The notes under the pieces are model-generated. The model was not told where the DNA came from. It did no database searches and saw only the letters and a list, made by a program, of their open reading frames with translations. Positions 3,026-5,301 of a stretch of 5,301 bases of DNA are shown here, one piece after another. The translations under genes were made by a program, and so were the position numbers. The stretch is taken from NCBI GenBank assembly GCA_947632575.1, contig CANRPV010000101.1:1-5301 (forward strand), given 5' to 3'. How positions within the stretch are numbered: position 1 is the first letter of the stretch; every line of letters starts with the position of its first letter. The DNA is from an uncultured Eggerthellaceae bacterium. GTDB lineage: Bacteria; Actinomycetota; Coriobacteriia; Coriobacteriales; Eggerthellaceae.

Positions 3026-5023
3026 TTGATAGTGCAAGAAGTGCAAGACAGTCCAAAACCCGATTCTGCGGCTCAGCCCAAAAAGACCACCCGCACAAAG
3101 CGAATAGCTTTAATCGGCGTTCTAGTTGTGGCGGCGCTTATCATCGTGGGTCTTTTTGTAACTTTTGTCGGGACAGGTTCCGCGAAGAATGCGGTTTACC
3201 TCTATATGTGCGGTTCAACGCTGGAGAGCAAGGCTGGCGCCGCTTCGAAAAATCTCTCTGAACTGTTAGAAGCCGATATTCCAGCAGACACCACTGTAGT
3301 CGTAGAAACCGGCGGTACCACTCGATGGCGTGGACATGATATCCCTGCGAACAGCCTGAATCGCTATATCGTGCGCCATGACAAGCTTGAGCTTATCGAG
3401 TCACTACCTCAAAAATCTATGGGCTCAGCCGACACGCTTACCGATTTTCTCACCTGGTGCGAGGAGCATTATCCTGCTGAAAACGAGACGCTCATCTTCT
3501 GGGACCATGGCCTTGGAAGCGAAGGGTCCGTTTGTTTTGACGAGGCGTTCAACATGGATGCGCTCACTCCGTCGGAGCTGGTGACAGCTCTCGACAACGC
3601 GGGCGCATCCTTCACCACGATCGGTTTTGATGCCTGTCTTATGGCCTCGCTCGATACTGCCGCGCTTCTGGCTCCATACGCCGACTACATGATCGCCTCT
3701 CAGGAAATCGAGCCTGCTGGCGGGTGGAATTACCAGGCCCTTGGCGAGGCTCTTAGTGGCGCCTCCGCTACTGAGGAATTTGCCAAGGAAGTCTGCGAAA
3801 CCTATCTAGCAAAGGCTTCGGAATCAAACAAAGGCGCCTTCGCGACGCTGTCCGTGTTCGATCTTGATAAGGTCGATGAGGCTCTCGCCGCTTTTGATGC
3901 CCTGGCTAGTGACCTCAATGAGGAACAGGACGGACAGATTCAGTCGCCCGTTATACCCGCTGCTCGTCGTGCTCTTGCCTTTGGAGCTAATAGCGAAAGC
4001 GAAGGCTACAGCAACATGATCGACCTTCAGGGATTCGCAAATGCCCTAGCAAATCGCACGGAGCTTGATTCAGCCGCACAACTAAGCGAAGCGCTGAATG
4101 AGCTCGTCATTTATAAGGGCAATGGGGATCGCCGTGAGGGTGCATCGGGCGTGTCGATTTTTTATCCAAACCACTACAACCAGCGTGAGCTTGCTGATTA
4201 TCTGCAGTTTGGAGCCTCGAGCGCCTATAATGCCTACCTCCAATCGCTGTTCGACGATATTCCCTCAAAAACGATCGAATTTGTTGATCGCGGAAGCATC
4301 GCCGAGGATGGTAGCTTCCAAATCACGCTTACCCCCGAAAGTCGCACTTATCTCAAGTCGGTGGATTTCATCTTGCTTGAGCTTGAAGGCGATGCCGCTG
4401 CGCCCACAGCTGTCAATCAGCTGGGCTCGGATAACGACATGATAAGTGATTGGGAGACACTTAACTTCCGTAGCAATTTCCGGGGCTTTTGGCCGACGCT
4501 TAATGGCGAGCCACTGAACTCGACCGCGATAGAGCTCAACGGGGAAAATATCATTTTTAGTGCTCCGGTGCTGGTAAATGGGCGTCATACAAACCTGCGC
4601 TTTTCCTACGTATGGGATGGTGAAGGCACTGGTCATTATGAGATCCTCGGACTTTGGGACGGCCTTGATGAACACTCCCTCGCCTCGAAAGAGTTTCGGG
4701 AGCTTAAAGCGGGTGACGAGGTAACGATCCTGTCATCGAAGTTGGGTTCTAGCGGTGGTGAATCCCTGCTGGCAACTGGTCCAACCGTTACTATTGGCGA
4801 GGATGGTGGAGTTATTGCCGAGGCGCCGCTTGAGGAAAAGAACTATCAGTACATCTTTGTTGTGACAGATATCTTCGGAAACAAGTTCTACTCCTCAACG
4901 GCCGATTTTGTGATGGACTTTACGCCTGAGCAGCTCCTTAGCGATGTGGTGTACGACGCGCTCTACGCTGGTTCAGTAAATGCCATTAGAAGCGAAAACG
5001 CCTATCTTTCGACTACGCGATAG
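3026..5023 (+). CDS. Membrane-anchored clostripain-type cysteine peptidase, family C11 (665 aa)
   Basis: A basic N-terminal tail (KKTTRTKR, to residue 26) precedes one hydrophobic helix at about 27-49, so the catalytic part is outside the cell on a signal anchor; no lipobox or sortase motif is seen. The C11 domain spans about 55-410. His161 in FWDHG and Cys204 in DACLM form the catalytic dyad, and Asp202 would line the S1 pocket as in PmC11, implying cleavage after Arg or Lys. Other family landmarks are ASQEIEPAGGWNY (224-236), GYSNMIDL (327-334) and GASGVSIFYP (372-381). Residues about 415-630 look beta-rich and are probably an accessory domain. The start is uncertain: TTG 3026 is the first codon after an in-frame TAG at 3020-3022 and has a weak GTGGA site six bases upstream; GTG 3032 and GTG 3041 are alternatives and barely change the protein. 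Likely roles are peptide nutrition or processing of surface or host proteins. It has no operon partners. Confidence 0.9.
   Translation: MIVQEVQDSPKPDSAAQPKKTTRTKRIALIGVLVVAALIIVGLFVTFVGTGSAKNAVYLYMCGSTLESKAGAASKNLSELLEADIPADTTVVVETGGTTRWRGHDIPANSLNRYIVRHDKLELIESLPQKSMGSADTLTDFLTWCEEHYPAENETLIFWDHGLGSEGSVCFDEAFNMDALTPSELVTALDNAGASFTTIGFDACLMASLDTAALLAPYADYMIASQEIEPAGGWNYQALGEALSGASATEEFAKEVCETYLAKASESNKGAFATLSVFDLDKVDEALAAFDALASDLNEEQDGQIQSPVIPAARRALAFGANSESEGYSNMIDLQGFANALANRTELDSAAQLSEALNELVIYKGNGDRREGASGVSIFYPNHYNQRELADYLQFGASSAYNAYLQSLFDDIPSKTIEFVDRGSIAEDGSFQITLTPESRTYLKSVDFILLELEGDAAAPTAVNQLGSDNDMISDWETLNFRSNFRGFWPTLNGEPLNSTAIELNGENIIFSAPVLVNGRHTNLRFSYVWDGEGTGHYEILGLWDGLDEHSLASKEFRELKAGDEVTILSSKLGSSGGESLLATGPTVTIGEDGGVIAEAPLEEKNYQYIFVVTDIFGNKFYSSTADFVMDFTPEQLLSDVVYDALYAGSVNAIRSENAYLSTTR
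3031..3048 (+). repeat. 9-bp tandem duplication at the start of the peptidase gene
   Basis: AGTGCAAGA occurs twice back to back (3031-3039 and 3040-3048). It keeps the reading frame and encodes Val-Gln-Glu then Val-Gln-Asp. Each copy supplies a GTG, so the duplication also duplicates a possible start codon. Confidence 0.7.
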
Positions 5024-5051
5024 GATGGTTTACGACTACGTATCGTCAATG

Positions 5052-5077
5052 ACTGTGGCAGCGTCTGCGCCCACAGT
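5052..5077 (+). terminator. Possible weak terminator hairpin after the peptidase gene
   Basis: ACTGTGG (5052-5058) and CCACAGT (5071-5077) are exact reverse complements around a 12-nt loop, 28 nt after the stop codon. No immediate T-run follows; the nearest T-rich bases are TTTCCTT from about 5095. It may be a stem in the 3' untranslated region rather than a true intrinsic terminator. Confidence 0.3.
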
Positions 5078-5100
5078 AACGTACGTGTCGACAGTTTCCT

Positions 5101-5141
5101 TCACATCTGTGATGACGTATTAGATGTGATGACGTATCAAT
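5101..5141. repeat. 13-bp direct repeat (17-bp period) overlapping an inverted repeat
   Basis: TGTGATGACGTAT occurs at 5108-5120 and 5125-5137, a 17-bp period. Overlapping it, TCACATCT (5101-5108) and AGATGTGA (5122-5129) are exact reverse complements. The block ends 43-47 bp before the GTG of the next gene. A poor promoter-like pair lies inside it (ATGACG 5112-5117, 17 bp, TATCAA 5135-5140), so it may be a promoter with operator sites. This is inferred. Confidence 0.6.
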
Positions 5142-5183
5142 AACAAGAGTATGAGCGCTTCATCAAGAAAGGGGTTGTAACAA

Positions 5184-5301
5184 GTGATATATACCCCACA
5201 GGTAAATCGGGCACTGAGAATCTGCTTTGACGCCCACAAAGATCAGGTTGAGAAGGGCGCCCGTACAGCTTCGCGGCTGAGCCCTTTGCTACAATGCTGC
5301 G
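5184..5301 (+). CDS. 5' end of a RelA/SpoT-type HD-domain protein, cut by the window edge, possibly frameshifted
   Basis: GTG 5184 follows AAAGGGG (5168-5174) by nine bases. The first 25 residues (VIYTPQVNRALRICFDAHKDQVEKG) resemble the beginning of HD-domain proteins of the RelA/SpoT-like group, in which an AH-x2-Q-x-D/E-K-x-G segment is followed by PY-x-x-HP and metal-binding His/Asp residues. In this frame the next residues (ARTASRLSPLLQCC) do not fit. The -1 frame from 5255 reads GRPYSFAAEPFATML, which restores a GxPYxF-like stretch but lacks a clear HP. A missing base in the GGG run at 5255-5257 would explain this. It may be a sequencing error, a decayed gene, or chance. Such proteins make or hydrolyse (p)ppGpp, or are HD hydrolases; which one cannot be told from this fragment. 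Confidence 0.5.
   Translation, partial: MIYTPQVNRALRICFDAHKDQVEKGARTASRLSPLLQCC

Noticed and set aside
4265..4675. 136-codon minus-strand frame inside the peptidase gene
   Set aside because: The plus-strand frame is continuous and family-like across it; the minus product shows no domain.

Overview
The window looks like ordinary bacterial chromosome at roughly 50% GC, with good Shine-Dalgarno sites and some GTG/TTG starts. The gene content is a universal stress protein, a CxxC metal-binding domain, a flavin reductase-rubredoxin fusion and a membrane-anchored clostripain-type peptidase. That mix suggests an anaerobic or microaerophilic Gram-positive gut- or oral-type bacterium. A member of the Coriobacteriia (Eggerthellaceae-like) would fit, but this is an impression from gene content, not a proven placement. 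No transposase, integrase, phage gene, rRNA, tRNA or CRISPR array is visible.

Layout. 1-301: non-coding leader with a TATAAT box and an array of 10-bp direct repeats. 302-781 (+): single-domain universal stress protein (159 aa). 782-1075: intergenic DNA with short tandem repeats, an inverted repeat, a probable intrinsic terminator (938-975) and a four-codon mini-ORF under a strong Shine-Dalgarno. 1076-1567 (+): unrecognised four-helix membrane protein. 1568-1793: a perfect 37-bp palindrome followed by eight diverged copies of a 19-bp tandem repeat, between convergent genes. 1794-2021 (-): CopZ-like heavy-metal-associated domain protein (75 aa). 2022-2196: divergent promoter region with a 21-bp palindrome. 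2197-2913 (+): flavin reductase-rubredoxin fusion (238 aa). 3026-5023 (+): membrane-anchored C11 (clostripain) peptidase (665 aa). 5024-5183: intergenic DNA with a hairpin and a 13-bp direct repeat. 5184-5301 (+): start of a gene resembling RelA/SpoT-type HD proteins, cut by the window edge and apparently frameshifted.

The genes appear to be separate transcription units, because gaps are 110-300 bp and strands alternate. Two loose themes are visible: redox and stress handling (universal stress protein, flavin-rubredoxin protein, metal-binding protein, possibly a ppGpp-related HD protein) and the cell surface (membrane protein, anchored protease). I see no new multi-gene system. The unusual part is the non-coding DNA: almost every intergenic gap carries short tandem or inverted repeats of unrelated sequence (periods about 9, 10, 12, 17, 19 and 21 bp). 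The 19-bp array at 1629-1780 is the clearest.
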